The position numbers and the translations under genes were made by a program. The notes beneath the pieces were generated by a model. The model had not been told where the DNA came from and did not search any database. It saw only the letters and a list, made by a program, of their open reading frames with translations. From assembly GCA_947565915.1 (NCBI GenBank), contig CANOHY010000052.1, positions 1 to 10,272 of the forward strand: 10,272 bases of DNA, in the 5' to 3' direction. The DNA comes from an uncultured Eggerthellaceae bacterium. GTDB taxonomy: Bacteria; Actinomycetota; Coriobacteriia; Coriobacteriales; Eggerthellaceae. This document shows positions 1 to 6,370 of this stretch, piece by piece (within the stretch, counting starts at the first letter, position 1; each line of letters starts with the position of its first letter).

Positions 1-3
1 TAG

Positions 4-54
4 CGCCTCGCCCTCGAGGCGACTGCCCCTGCGAGAACAGGGGAGCCAACCTGC
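4..54 (+). other. Two tandem hairpins at the 3' end of an upstream transcript
   Basis: Two hairpins stand side by side. The first has a perfect 7-bp stem (4-10 with 15-21, loop CCCT). The second has a 6-bp CCCCTG/CAGGGG stem (26-31 with 38-43, loop CGAGAA). They lead into the terminator hairpin at 59-74. The run looks like the structured 3' end of an RNA whose start lies left of the window, either an mRNA 3' UTR or a small RNA. I do not recognise a conserved riboswitch core, a tRNA T-arm or a tmRNA end in it, so its identity stays open. The strand is inferred from the T-run that follows. Confidence 0.4.
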
Positions 55-58
55 AACA

Positions 59-80
59 ACCCCCACCTGGGGGTGTTTTT
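59..80 (+). terminator. Rho-independent terminator
   Basis: A perfect 6-bp stem (ACCCCC at 59-64 with GGGGGT at 69-74, loop ACCT) is followed by one G and five T residues at 76-80. This is a canonical intrinsic terminator on the plus strand. It ends a transcript from left of the window and separates it from the dehydratase gene that starts at 157. Attenuation of the downstream gene is possible, but no antiterminator pairing is evident. Confidence 0.75.
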
Positions 81-114
81 GTATGGAGGGGCGCGCACTG
101 CTTCGCCTGTGGCG

Positions 115-120
115 TACAAT
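115..120 (+). promoter_or_regulatory. Possible -10 box for the dehydratase-glf operon
   Basis: TACAAT matches the sigma-70 -10 consensus at 5 of 6 positions and lies about 37 bases before the start codon at 157. No convincing -35 hexamer stands 16-18 bases upstream, where the sequence is GCGCGC-like. The location just after a terminator and before a new gene supports it; the sequence alone is weak. Confidence 0.35.
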
Positions 121-156
121 AATCAACGTTCTTTCAGGCAATAGGCAGAAGGATGC

Positions 157-2223
157 ATGGATATTCAATTCTCCAGACGTACAGCACTTCTCATGCTGTG
201 GGATATCTTCGCCACGTTCCTTTCCTATTTTTTGGCATCGCTGTTAACTGAGCAGTATGCGGAAGTGTTCGCTACGCACGAGATCTACTTCCTCTTGGGC
301 GTGGCTGTGGTGGTTAATATCGTCACCTATGCAATCTTTCGCCTGTACAACAGCCTATGGGAATACGCTTCCATCGATGAGGCGCTTCGCATTGCCATAG
401 CGGTAGGGCTTGGTACCTGCGTTACAGCAGTTATCCTGTGGATTTTGGGCGAATGGCTGCCCATCCGCGTGTATTTCGTTGCCATGTTCCTGATGATCTT
501 CTTCGTGGGCGGTTCTCGCATGACCTTCCGCTTCGCGCGCAGCAAGCGCAACACCTTCAAGAAGACGAAGAAGGACGAGAACCGGCCGCGCACGTTAGTG
601 GTTGGCGCGGGCGAAACCGGATCGCTTGCGATTTCGCGCATGATCTCGAAGGATCCAAACATGCCGGGTAACCCTCTTGCCCTGGTGGACGATAACGAAT
701 CGAAGCAGGGTCTGCGCGTGCACGGAATCCGTGTGATGGGATCAAGTGAGGACATTCTCGATATCGTCGATCGCTACGATATCGAGCAGATCGTCGTGGC
801 TATTCCTTCGGCTTCTATCGATCAGCGCAAGCGCATCTATCAGATCTGCACTCAGACGGAGTGCACGTTGCGTACGCTTCCAAACGTGCGCGAGCTTCGC
901 GTAGACGAGATCAACGATGTTGCCTTGCGCGAGGTGGACGTAGCCGACCTGCTTGGACGCGAGGAAGTTGTGTTGAACACGCGCATGGTATGCGGCTACA
1001 TCTCGGGGAAGACTGTCTTGGTAACCGGTGGCGGAGGCTCGATTGGCTCGGAGCTTTGCCGCCAGATGTGCGCGGTGGCACCCAAGCGCATCGTCATCTT
1101 CGATATGTATGAGAACGACGCATACTTGCTGCGTAATGAGATCATGAATGCCTATGACGACATCGACTGCGTGGTGGAGATCGGCAGCGTTTGCGACATC
1201 GACCGGTTGGGCGAAGTGTTCAAGAAATACCATCCAGCGGCCGTGTTCCATGCAGCAGCGCATAAGCATGTACCCCTCATGGAGATATGCCCGCGGGAGG
1301 CAATCAACAATAATGTCTTCGGCACGCTCAATGCTGTAACCTTGGCTCATGAGTTCGGAGTTGATCGATTCATCTTCATCTCCACCGACAAGGCCGTGAA
1401 TCCAACCTCGGTCATGGGTGCGACCAAGCGCATGGGCGAGATGATCGTGCAGCATTTCGCGCAGAAGTCCAACACCATCTTTGCGGCCGTGCGCTTCGGC
1501 AACGTGCTGGGCTCGAACGGGTCGGTTATCCCCATCTTCAAAAAGCAGATTGCTGCCGGCGGCCCGGTTACGGTGACCCACCCCGAGATAGAGCGCTTCT
1601 TCATGACCATTCCTGAAGCATCGCGCTTGGTAATCCAAGCGGGTGGTATGGCGAGCGGCGGGGAGATTTTCATCTTGGACATGGGCGATCCAGTGAAGAT
1701 TGTGGACTTAGCACGAAGTCTGATCACCCTTTCGGGATTACGTCCCGAGCAGGATATAAAGATTACCTACACGGGGCTGCGTCCTGGCGAGAAGATGTAC
1801 GAGGAGCTGCTCATGGACGAGGAGAACACGCTTCCTACCAAGATGCGCTCCATCATGATATCCACGGGCAAGAGCGTGGGCTTCGATGAAGTCGAGAGCA
1901 AGCTTGCCCTTCTGCATGAAGTGCTGGAATGCGACGATGAAGCGGCACTTGAAGCGCTGAACAAGGCAGTGCCTACTTACCAGATAACGAAAAACGAAGA
2001 AGGTCAGGAAGCGAAGGCTATCGATAAGTCGCGCGCAGAACTGCAGCGCGAGGAATCAGCAGGCTATCGAATCATCGATGAAGACAAAGATGAAGTGGGC
2101 GCAGACGGTTCGGTAGGTAAAGCAGAGTCGAAGTCGGAAGATAGAATTGTAATCGAGACTGCTGTTGTTGGATTAGCTGTGCCACAGAATGAAGATGCGA
2201 TTGAAGGGGAGCAACATGACTGA
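157..2223 (+). CDS. Membrane-anchored nucleotide-sugar 4,6-dehydratase, FlaA1/CapD/WbpM type
   Basis: This 688-residue protein resembles the WbpM/PglF/CapD family, which converts UDP-GlcNAc-type sugars to 4-keto-6-deoxy intermediates at the inner face of the membrane. Hydrophobic segments at about residues 9-30, 42-63, 77-97 and 103-119 form the membrane anchor. A first Rossmann-like domain has VGAGETG at 149-155, and the catalytic short-chain dehydrogenase domain has GGGGSIG at 291-297. The active site reads STDKA at 409-413 and M420-x3-K424. Met in the usual Tyr position is typical of the long WbpM/PglF group. The family core ends near residue 600; the last 80 or so residues are an unusual acidic, charged tail. 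AGAAGGA sits just before the ATG. The gene overlaps glf by 8 bases, so the two are probably cotranslated. The exact sugar product cannot be read from the sequence. Confidence 0.9.
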   Translation: MDIQFSRRTALLMLWDIFATFLSYFLASLLTEQYAEVFATHEIYFLLGVAVVVNIVTYAIFRLYNSLWEYASIDEALRIAIAVGLGTCVTAVILWILGEWLPIRVYFVAMFLMIFFVGGSRMTFRFARSKRNTFKKTKKDENRPRTLVVGAGETGSLAISRMISKDPNMPGNPLALVDDNESKQGLRVHGIRVMGSSEDILDIVDRYDIEQIVVAIPSASIDQRKRIYQICTQTECTLRTLPNVRELRVDEINDVALREVDVADLLGREEVVLNTRMVCGYISGKTVLVTGGGGSIGSELCRQMCAVAPKRIVIFDMYENDAYLLRNEIMNAYDDIDCVVEIGSVCDIDRLGEVFKKYHPAAVFHAAAHKHVPLMEICPREAINNNVFGTLNAVTLAHEFGVDRFIFISTDKAVNPTSVMGATKRMGEMIVQHFAQKSNTIFAAVRFGNVLGSNGSVIPIFKKQIAAGGPVTVTHPEIERFFMTIPEASRLVIQAGGMASGGEIFILDMGDPVKIVDLARSLITLSGLRPEQDIKITYTGLRPGEKMYEELLMDEENTLPTKMRSIMISTGKSVGFDEVESKLALLHEVLECDDEAALEALNKAVPTYQITKNEEGQEAKAIDKSRAELQREESAGYRIIDEDKDEVGADGSVGKAESKSEDRIVIETAVVGLAVPQNEDAIEGEQHD
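2204..2210 (+). promoter_or_regulatory. Ribosome binding site fixing the glf start
   Basis: AAGGGGA lies five bases before the ATG at 2216, inside the last codons of the preceding gene. It favours 2216 over the in-frame ATG at 2189, which would add a nine-residue basic leader before the FAD-binding strand. Its position within the upstream gene fits translational coupling. Confidence 0.65.
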
Positions 2224-3334
2224 GCAATACGACTACCTTATCGTGGGCGCAGGCTTGACGGGTGCCGTGTTCGCACAAGAGGCAACCAAGGCGCATAAGA
2301 GCTGCTTGGTCATCGACAAGCGCGATCATGTGGCGGGCAACATCTACACGAAGGACGTGGAGGGCATCCAGGTTCACGTGTACGGAGCGCATATCTTCCA
2401 CACCTCCCTCAAGAACGTGTGGGAGTACGTGAACCGCTTTGCCGAGTTCAATAATTACGTGAACTCGCCCGTTGCGTACTACAAGGGCGAGGTATACAAC
2501 ATGCCCTTCAATATGAACACGTTCGCGAAGATCTGGCCAGACGTGGTAACGCCGACCGAGGCGCGCGCGAAGATTGATGAGCAAATAGCGCTGGAGCATA
2601 TCACTGACCCGAGCAACCTGGAAGAACAAGCACTCTCTTTGGTGGGACGTGACATTTTCGAGAAGCTGGTGAAGGGCTATACCGAGAAGCAGTGGGGCCG
2701 CGATTGCGCCGATTTGCCAGCATCCATCATCAAGCGCCTGCCGTGCCGCTTCACCTACGACAACAATTACTTCAACGATCGATACCAGGGCATTCCCATT
2801 GGCGGCTACACGGCCATGGTGGAGCGCATGCTGGAAGGTGCTGACGTGCGGTTGGGTGTCGAATATCGCGACCTCATCGCAGAGGAGCCCGATATTGCCA
2901 AGCGCATCATCTATTGTGGGCCGATTGACGATTTCTACGACTACCGTTTAGGTAAGCTGGAGTATCGCAGCCTGCGTTTCGAGACTGAGACGCTCGACGA
3001 GCAAAACCATCAGGGTGTGGCCGTGGTGAACTATACCGAGCGCGAGATTCCCTACACGCGCGTGATCGAGCACAAGCACTTCGAATTCGGCACGCAGCCA
3101 AAGACGGTGATCACCCACGAGTTCCCCGCTGATTGGAAGCCGGGTGACGAGCCCTACTATCCTATCAACGACGAGCGAAACACAAAACTTTATGAGCAAT
3201 ATGCTCAGCTTGCCAAGTCGGAGGGCGACGTGGTGTTCGCGGGGCGTTTGGGCAGCTACAAGTACTACGACATGGACAAAGCCATCGCTGTAGCTTTCGA
3301 CCTCGTGAAAAGCGAGCTTGGCGTAGAACTCTAA
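2216..3334 (+). CDS. glf: UDP-galactopyranose mutase
   Basis: A 372-residue flavoenzyme that interconverts UDP-galactopyranose and UDP-galactofuranose in the cytoplasm, giving the donor for galactofuranose-containing glycans. The N-terminal FAD-binding strand has GAGLTG at 11-16, followed by an acidic/basic IDKRDHVAGN stretch at 33-42. Family motifs follow: YGAHIFHT at 56-63, YTEKQWGRD at 155-163, a substrate-loop region with IPIGGY at 193-198, and the C-terminal FAD-contacting RLGSYKYYDMD at 344-354. R174 and R282 lie where the family keeps its phosphate-binding arginines. The length is normal for bacterial Glf (about 365-385). The start was chosen from the ribosome binding site and the family N-terminus. 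It overlaps the dehydratase by 8 bases, and a long palindrome begins on the very base after its stop codon. Confidence 0.95.
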   Translation: MTEQYDYLIVGAGLTGAVFAQEATKAHKSCLVIDKRDHVAGNIYTKDVEGIQVHVYGAHIFHTSLKNVWEYVNRFAEFNNYVNSPVAYYKGEVYNMPFNMNTFAKIWPDVVTPTEARAKIDEQIALEHITDPSNLEEQALSLVGRDIFEKLVKGYTEKQWGRDCADLPASIIKRLPCRFTYDNNYFNDRYQGIPIGGYTAMVERMLEGADVRLGVEYRDLIAEEPDIAKRIIYCGPIDDFYDYRLGKLEYRSLRFETETLDEQNHQGVAVVNYTEREIPYTRVIEHKHFEFGTQPKTVITHEFPADWKPGDEPYYPINDERNTKLYEQYAQLAKSEGDVVFAGRLGSYKYYDMDKAIAVAFDLVKSELGVEL

Positions 3335-3463
3335 GTTCTCGTCTGGCAGCGTTAACGCGCTCGGCAAATCCTCAAGCCAAAACGTCACGAAATGGCCGCT
3401 GGCCATTTCTGCGTTTTTGGTTTCCGGAAATGCCGAGTCGCATCAACACTGCCAGACGAGAAC
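3335..3463. repeat. 129-bp imperfect palindrome between convergent genes
   Basis: The outer 15 bases (3335-3349) are a perfect inverted copy of 3449-3463. The inner 8 bases (3390-3397) are a perfect inverted copy of 3401-3408. Both pairs centre on 3399, so the whole block is one dyad. Between them the arms still match at most positions with one-base indels, for example CTCGGCA at 3360-3366 against TGCCGAG at 3431-3437. It begins immediately after the glf stop and could form a hairpin of roughly 50 pairs in either transcript. Candidate identities are a bidirectional terminator, a REP-like or MITE-like mobile element, or an RNA-processing site. No target-site duplication is visible. Confidence 0.85.
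3379..3420. terminator. Bidirectional intrinsic terminator at the palindrome core
   Basis: The stem AAATGGCC/GGCCATTT (3390-3397 with 3401-3408, loop GCT) is flanked by CCAAAACG on the left and CGTTTTTGG on the right, which can pair to extend it. Each strand therefore has a T-run after the hairpin: 3414-3418 on plus, and the complement of 3380-3383 on minus. The T-runs start several bases after the stem rather than directly, which is not ideal. It could end both glf and the glycosyltransferase operon that converges on it. Confidence 0.55.
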
Positions 3464-3487
3464 ATGGCAAGCGATGCTGCAATGGAA

Positions 3488-3512
3488 GCTTGAGGGTTTG
3501 CCAAGTCGCATC
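3488..3512. repeat. Third, displaced copy of a palindrome arm
   Basis: Bases 3488-3505 are a 16-of-18 inverted match to the left arm at 3360-3377. Bases 3500-3512 are a 12-of-13 direct match to the right arm at 3432-3444. This segment lies outside the 129-bp dyad, 33 bases before the end of the converging glycosyltransferase gene. The left arm could pair with it instead of its own right arm. It may be the relic of a second element or a partial duplication. Confidence 0.65.
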
Positions 3513-3545
3513 GAAGCCATTAAACATGGATATAGTCATAGCACG

Positions 3546-4670
3546 TTAGCGCTTGAGCTGTTTTCCAACCATGGAAAGGGTGTAGCCGATTCCGTTGTTC
3601 GAAAGGGTGTAGAGCCCTTCGCGCACAAGTGCGGCTGCATAGGCTGCCTTGCTCGAAGACGGCTCCTCGATACCTCGCGACTCAGCGAAGAGCTGTCGAT
3701 TCGCGGGGGATAGCTCAGGGTCGGCGAACACTAAATCCGGGTTCATGCGCGCGAACATCGCTTGCGCTGCGGCACTGACCTCTTCGCTCATGCCGAGTAC
3801 TTCCACTATCCCATTCAGGTACGTGAACCCACGTCGCACCATGGTCTCTAGGATTGCCGGGTCGTCGATTCCAAGTCGCTCGAGCACATCCATCATGGCT
3901 TGCCAACGATCGAGTGGCATGATGCCTTGGCGACGTACGAAAGCATCGTATTCCTCGGGGCTTTCCTCGCGATAGCAGTAGAAGGGTTCGTCCAGGTAGG
4001 CGATGGCGCCCGCTTGGCAAAGCGTTTCCACGAGGAAGGGGTTGTCGGCCCAACCAGCGCCCGGATATTCGGGGAAGCGGATGCCGTTTCGCTCGAGGAA
4101 GGTACGCCGATAGAGCGCTGACCAGATAGAAGGGTGATGACGCAGGAGGTGAGGTGCTTCGGCAATTCGGAAAGGCTGCTTGCGCGGCTTCACTCGATGG
4201 CGATAACTGCAGTTCAAACGGCTTTCCTGAGGTGTATCGGGGTTCAGGATGCGCCAGTAAGGCGTTTTCGCGATGTCGACAGATTCCTTGAACCTGCTCG
4301 CGAATCGCGTCATGGTCTCAAACATGTTTGGAAGGAGGTAATCGTCGGGTTCCACGATGGCAATCCATTTTCCACGCGCCTCATCGAGCCCGCGGTTGCA
4401 AGCAGAGCCGTAACCGCCGTTTGGCCTGTCAATCAAACGAATGCGTTCGTCACGCGCGGCATGCGCTTCCAGGATGCCAAGCGAGTCATCGGTTGAGCCA
4501 TCGTTGATGCAGATGATCTCGATGTCGGGCAGCGTTTGGGCTTCGATGCTAGCAAGCGCTTGGTCGAGGTAGCGCTCGGCGTTGTAAACGGGCACAATGA
4601 CTGATACTGCAGGACGCCAGTCCTTCGGGTTTCCAATGCATCCCTCTTCGATGACCGTATAGCCGCGCAT
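3546..4670 (-). CDS. Family 2 glycosyltransferase (GT-A fold)
   Basis: A 374-residue cytoplasmic glycosyltransferase of family GT2, probably adding one sugar to the polysaccharide. The GT-A signature SVIVPVYNAERYL is at 23-35, NDGSTD at 56-61, and the metal-binding EPDDYL at 107-112. A WADNPF motif at 207-212 fits the acceptor-site region of capsule and O-antigen GT2 enzymes. The C-terminal 150 residues are not informative. No transmembrane helix is evident. The start has a strong AAGGAGG site six bases upstream. It is the last gene of the permease-ATPase-glycosyltransferase operon, 16 bases after the ATPase, so its product probably builds the glycan that this transporter exports. Donor and acceptor sugars cannot be told from the sequence. 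Confidence 0.88.
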   Translation of the reverse strand: MRGYTVIEEGCIGNPKDWRPAVSVIVPVYNAERYLDQALASIEAQTLPDIEIICINDGSTDDSLGILEAHAARDERIRLIDRPNGGYGSACNRGLDEARGKWIAIVEPDDYLLPNMFETMTRFASRFKESVDIAKTPYWRILNPDTPQESRLNCSYRHRVKPRKQPFRIAEAPHLLRHHPSIWSALYRRTFLERNGIRFPEYPGAGWADNPFLVETLCQAGAIAYLDEPFYCYREESPEEYDAFVRRQGIMPLDRWQAMMDVLERLGIDDPAILETMVRRGFTYLNGIVEVLGMSEEVSAAAQAMFARMNPDLVFADPELSPANRQLFAESRGIEEPSSSKAAYAAALVREGLYTLSNNGIGYTLSMVGKQLKR

Positions 4671-4676
4671 AAAAGG

Positions 4677-4683
4677 CCTCCTT
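4677..4683 (-). promoter_or_regulatory. Strong ribosome binding site of the glycosyltransferase
   Basis: On the minus strand this reads AAGGAGG, six bases before the ATG at 4670. It sits in the 16-base gap after the ATPase stop codon and sets the start of the glycosyltransferase. Confidence 0.8.
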
Positions 4684-4686
4684 GGT

Positions 4687-5427
4687 CTAAGCGTTCAGAT
4701 TCCGGTAGGCCTCGCACACGTCTTGCACATCGCCGATCATGCGCATGTGCCCCTTTTCGATCCATACGGCCTTCTTGCAAACGCGTTCGACTTGCTCGAT
4801 GGAATGCGACACGAACAATAGCGTTGTTTGATGCTCTTGCACCAGCTCGGCAATACGTCGTTCGCATTTCTCTTGGAAGATGAAGTCGCCAACCGACAGC
4901 GCCTCGTCCACTACTAGGATGTCGGGAATCGTGGCGGTGGCCACTGCGAAGGCCACGCGCGCCACCATGCCCGACGAGTAGTTCTTCATGGGCATGTCGA
5001 GGAAGTCGCGCACCTCCGCGAAGTCGACGATGTCATCGAAGCGCTCGTTGATGAACTCCTTGCTGTAACCCAGAAGCGCGCCGTTGAGGTATATGTTCTC
5101 GCGTGCGGTGAGCTCCATATCGAAGCCAGCGCCCAGCTCGATGAGAGGTGCGATGGTGCCACCGATGGCCACGCGGCCTTCGGTTGGTTCCAGCACGCCC
5201 GCGATGATTTTCAACAGGGTGGACTTGCCCGAGCCGTTCGTACCAACGATTCCGTATTGCTCGCCCCGGTTCACCACGAAGTCGATGTCCTCCAGCGCCA
5301 TGAACTTCTTGAAATGGAGCTGGCGTCGCATGATCTTGATGAAGTACTCCTTCAGGCTGTTCAGCTGCTCGGAGGCAATGTTGAACATCATGGAAACGTG
5401 ATTCACTACGATGATGGGTTCGCTCAT
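4687..5427 (-). CDS. ABC transporter ATPase for polysaccharide export (Wzt/TagH/RfbE type)
   Basis: A 246-residue nucleotide-binding subunit that powers glycan export with the adjacent permease. Walker A is GTNGSGKS at 62-69. The signature is YSSGM at 150-154, the degenerate form usual in Wzt/TagH/KpsT proteins. Walker B is ILVVDEAL at 170-177 and the switch His is H208 in FVSHS. An N-terminal extension of about 40 residues before the core domain also fits this subfamily. The protein stops after the nucleotide-binding domain and lacks the C-terminal carbohydrate-binding domain of long Wzt proteins such as that of E. coli O9a. It probably does not select chains by a terminal cap. AGGAG, six bases before the start, overlaps the permease stop codon. 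I give no symbol because wzt, tagH and rfbE are all used for such proteins. Confidence 0.93.
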   Translation of the reverse strand: MSEPIIVVNHVSMMFNIASEQLNSLKEYFIKIMRRQLHFKKFMALEDIDFVVNRGEQYGIVGTNGSGKSTLLKIIAGVLEPTEGRVAIGGTIAPLIELGAGFDMELTARENIYLNGALLGYSKEFINERFDDIVDFAEVRDFLDMPMKNYSSGMVARVAFAVATATIPDILVVDEALSVGDFIFQEKCERRIAELVQEHQTTLLFVSHSIEQVERVCKKAVWIEKGHMRMIGDVQDVCEAYRNLNA

Positions 5428-5433
5428 GTTCGG

Positions 5434-5438
5434 CTCCT
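5434..5438 (-). promoter_or_regulatory. Ribosome binding site overlapping the permease stop
   Basis: The minus strand reads TAGGAG, where TAG is the permease stop codon and AGGAG is the ATPase ribosome binding site, six bases before the ATG at 5427. This arrangement implies translational coupling and a balanced supply of the two transporter subunits. Confidence 0.75.
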
Positions 5439-6306
5439 AGATGTGCAAGATGAACTTGCGTTGGTTCTTGGTGAACACGAGGGCGCCTACGCCGAACGTG
5501 ATAGCGGCCATGCCAATGCAGATGAGGCACTCGAGGGCTCCGGGATTGATGTTCCACATCATCACGTCGCGGAAGAGCTGCACGTAATGGTACATCGGGT
5601 TGAACTGCATGACAGATTGCATCCAAGGAGCAAGCATCTCGTAGGGATAGAACAAAGGCGTGGCATAGGTCCAGGCGGTCATCACCACGCTCCAGAGATG
5701 GATGACGTCGCGGAAAAACACGGCGAGCGCCGAGAGCAGCAAGCTGAGCCCCATGCTGAAGATGGTGACGCATATCACCACGAAGGGCAGACCCCAAAGC
5801 GCATGGATGGAGGGGCATATCTGGAAGTAGATCATCACGATGGCCACGGCCACCAGCGATATGGCGAAGTTCACCAGCTCGAACGCGACGCGTTCCAAAG
5901 GGAAGATCATCTTGTTGATGCGAATCTTCTTGATGAGCGACTGCGCGTCGATGATAGAGGTGACCGAACCCGACGTGGCGCGGTTCATGTAATCGAACAA
6001 GATATTGCCAAGGATGAGGTACACCGGGAAGTTCTCGATTTGGAAGCGGAACACGAACGAGAACACAGCAGCCAGCACGATCATCATCAGAAGCGGGTTG
6101 AGGATAGACCACAGCACGCCCAGCACGCTGCGGCGATACTTCAGTTTGAAGTCGCGCGATACCAGGGATTCGAGCACGAACAGATTGTGCCGCAGCTCGC
6201 TTCCTCGCTTCGGCTTGTTCACCTGTTCGTAGGCCGCGTCGGTATCGACGGGGTGGAATGGCGAGCCTTCGGTCTGCTTCGTTTCGGTTGATTTCATAGC
6301 GGCCAT
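5437..6306 (-). CDS. ABC-2 type polysaccharide export permease (Wzm/TagG type)
   Basis: A 289-residue integral membrane protein that forms the channel for a lipid-linked polysaccharide. After a cytoplasmic N-terminus it has the family entry segment SRDFKLKYRRSVLGVLWS at 50-67, then about six hydrophobic segments (about 70-88, 92-106, 140-160, 172-196, 205-221 and 258-278). FFRDVIHLW at 197-205 and NPMYHYVQLFR at 236-246 are hallmarks of Wzm/TagG/RfbA permeases. It is the first gene of the operon with its ATPase and a glycosyltransferase. Two ATGs compete. The first (6306) has no clear ribosome binding site and overlaps a TATAAT box. The second (6297, giving 286 residues) would suit a leaderless mRNA and may be the true start. 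Confidence 0.92.
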   Translation of the reverse strand: MAAMKSTETKQTEGSPFHPVDTDAAYEQVNKPKRGSELRHNLFVLESLVSRDFKLKYRRSVLGVLWSILNPLLMMIVLAAVFSFVFRFQIENFPVYLILGNILFDYMNRATSGSVTSIIDAQSLIKKIRINKMIFPLERVAFELVNFAISLVAVAIVMIYFQICPSIHALWGLPFVVICVTIFSMGLSLLLSALAVFFRDVIHLWSVVMTAWTYATPLFYPYEMLAPWMQSVMQFNPMYHYVQLFRDVMMWNINPGALECLICIGMAAITFGVGALVFTKNQRKFILHI

Positions 6307-6310
6307 TATA
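6305..6310 (-). promoter_or_regulatory. Consensus -10 box of the export operon
   Basis: The minus strand reads TATAAT, a perfect -10 hexamer, whose last two bases are the AT of the ATG at 6306. Seven bases separate it from the next in-frame ATG at 6297. That is the spacing expected if transcription starts at or next to that ATG. No good -35 match stands upstream. Confidence 0.55.
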
Positions 6311-6327
6311 GCCTAACGCCCTCGCGT

Positions 6328-6333
6328 TATACT
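6328..6333 (+). promoter_or_regulatory. Possible -10 box of rmlA-rmlD
   Basis: TATACT matches the -10 consensus at 5 of 6 positions and lies 37 bases before the rmlA ATG, leaving room for an AGGA ribosome binding site at 6359-6362. The -35 position (6305-6310, ATTATA) matches TTGACA poorly and coincides with the -10 box of the opposite promoter. The two promoters would therefore overlap back to back. Confidence 0.4.
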
Positions 6334-6370
6334 TCTTTCCAAGCAAGGCATCACAGATAGGATAAAGCCG

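Noticed and set aside
1..60. Riboswitch or tRNA/tmRNA 3' end at the left edge
   Set aside because: The GGGGAGCC stretch faintly recalls some riboswitch cores, but no conserved set of motifs, T-arm sequence or CCA-type end is present in what is visible.
742..1638. Minus-strand open frame of 298 codons opposite the dehydratase
   Set aside because: It is antisense to the catalytic domain of a clearly recognised enzyme and shows no family motif of its own.
2189..2215. Upstream in-frame ATG as the glf start
   Set aside because: It would add a nine-residue basic leader not expected in the family, and the ribosome binding site at 2204-2210 points to 2216.
3417..3713. Small plus-strand open frame after glf
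   Set aside because: It begins inside the palindrome and continues antisense to the glycosyltransferase C-terminus; nothing supports translation.
5257..6291. Plus-strand open frame of 344 codons opposite the transporter genes
   Set aside because: Its composition (very high His, Glu, Asp) is the antisense signature of a high-GC membrane-protein gene. The minus-strand frames carry clear ABC motifs.
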